Positions 63,654 through 64,000 of a DNA stretch of 64,000 nt are shown piece by piece. Below the pieces are notes generated by a model. That model saw only the letters and a program-made list of their open reading frames with translations, did no database searches and was not told the origin of the DNA. Numbering within the stretch: the first letter of the stretch is position 1; each line of letters starts with the position of its first letter. This stretch comes from Ascarosepion bandense (taxonomy: Eukaryota > Mollusca > Cephalopoda > Sepiida > Sepiidae): assembly GCA_037127315.1 (NCBI GenBank), contig JBBBDQ010001156.1, positions 2,080,001-2,144,000 on the forward strand, read 5' to 3'. Position numbers and translations under genes: made by a program.

Positions 63654-63663
63654 TCTATATATA

Positions 63664-63704
<41 letters not shown>
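63446..63704. repeat. (CA)n / (TA)n microsatellite cluster
   Basis: (ac)n at 63446-63497, several (ta)n tracts (63498-63510, 63523-63563, 63613-63650, 63670-63704) separated by short gtgtgt, gtatat and unique stretches. Confidence 0.93.
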
Positions 63705-63706
<2 letters not shown>

Positions 63707-63985
63707 TGTATGGTTAGGTCTTGAAGGCTGTCACAATGCGTTTAGTAAAATAAAGGAAGGTAAAGAAGTTTTTGGGTATTACCTATTTATTATACATTAA
63801 TATTTCGAGATCGAAATCTCATCTTCAGTGTAGCAGAGGAACGTGTGTCTGTCAGAGCCCTCTGCCATTCTGAAGATGAGATTTTGATCTCGAAATATTA
63901 ATGTATAATAAATAGGTAATACCCAAAACTTCTTTACCTTCCTTTATTTTGTGACAGTCTTCAAGTCCTAACCTTACACCTAATA
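63705..63985. mobile_element. Penelope-like ends as a large inverted repeat
   Basis: The left arm (63705-63828: ggttaggtcttgaaggctg, aaataaaggaaggtaaag, acctatttattatacatta, then the motif reversed) is mirrored by the right arm (63870-63985). Each arm carries a hammerhead-like motif: minus 63802-63828 and plus 63870-63896 (ctgaagatgagattttg, atctcgaaat). The ~40-nt centre contains tgtagcagaggaacgtg. Confidence 0.75.
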
Positions 63986-64000
63986 TACACAATGCTTCAA
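63986..64000. other. window edge
   Basis: The last bases of the window; nothing can be said. Confidence 0.5.

Overview
This window looks like repeat-dense animal nuclear DNA. I found no convincing host protein-coding gene, intron-exon gene or functional tRNA gene in 64 kb. The organism is probably an invertebrate, and my best guess is a mollusc, perhaps an octopod cephalopod. That guess is inference. It rests on the invertebrate-type 119-nt 5S rRNA sequence, two abundant tRNA-derived SINE families, RTE and Jockey/CR1-like LINEs, mariner/Tc1 relics, Penelope-like fragments and very frequent (TA)n, (CA)n and (GAA)n tracts. Family names such as SINE-A, SINE-B, LINE-J and family E are labels used only in this annotation. 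|| Layout: 0.4-5.2 kb is a purine-rich (GAAA)-type decayed satellite. 6.6-9.5 kb holds a mariner relic, Penelope-like 5' pieces, a large fold-back palindrome and SINE-B copies. 9.55-9.8 kb is a 25-bp tandem array carrying CACGTG in most units. 10-15.7 kb has an inverted SINE-A pair, a 5S-like relic, LINE tails, an RTE relic, a hAT-like element and a Tc1-like element. 16-19.3 kb has family E, a Penelope-like endonuclease relic and a tandem SINE-A triplication. 20.3-23.9 kb is an 87-bp minisatellite that stays open in one frame. 25.0-34.1 kb is a 55-bp satellite whose right third has an 18-monomer (990-bp) higher-order repeat. 34-39 kb is mostly RTE and LINE-J relics. 39.8-40.7 kb is a composite 5S-tRNA SINE with four tandem full-length 5S heads. 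42-47 kb has microsatellites, a second palindrome and a long LINE-J relic. 47.8-48.7 kb is a 36-bp array. 49-52 kb has SINEs and a second composite 5S-tRNA SINE. 53.4-55.9 kb is an RTE LINE inserted in the twin-primed (5'-inverted) configuration. 56-64 kb is a mosaic of SINEs, LINE tails, Tc1 pieces and Penelope-like ends. || How the parts relate: this is a nested transposon graveyard rather than a set of cooperating genes. RTE copies repeatedly end in (AGA)n tracts, SINE-B copies end in (TA)n, and LINE-J copies share one 3' terminus with tandem ~150-160 bp modules. Penelope-like ends repeatedly show a CTGANGA / short hairpin / GAAA arrangement that resembles a hammerhead ribozyme core. The most unusual items are the multimeric 5S-tRNA SINE, the 990-bp satellite higher-order repeat, the twin-primed RTE and the recurrent hammerhead-like motifs. 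Parts of the 55-bp and 87-bp arrays carry scattered indels that may be assembly or base-calling error rather than biology.
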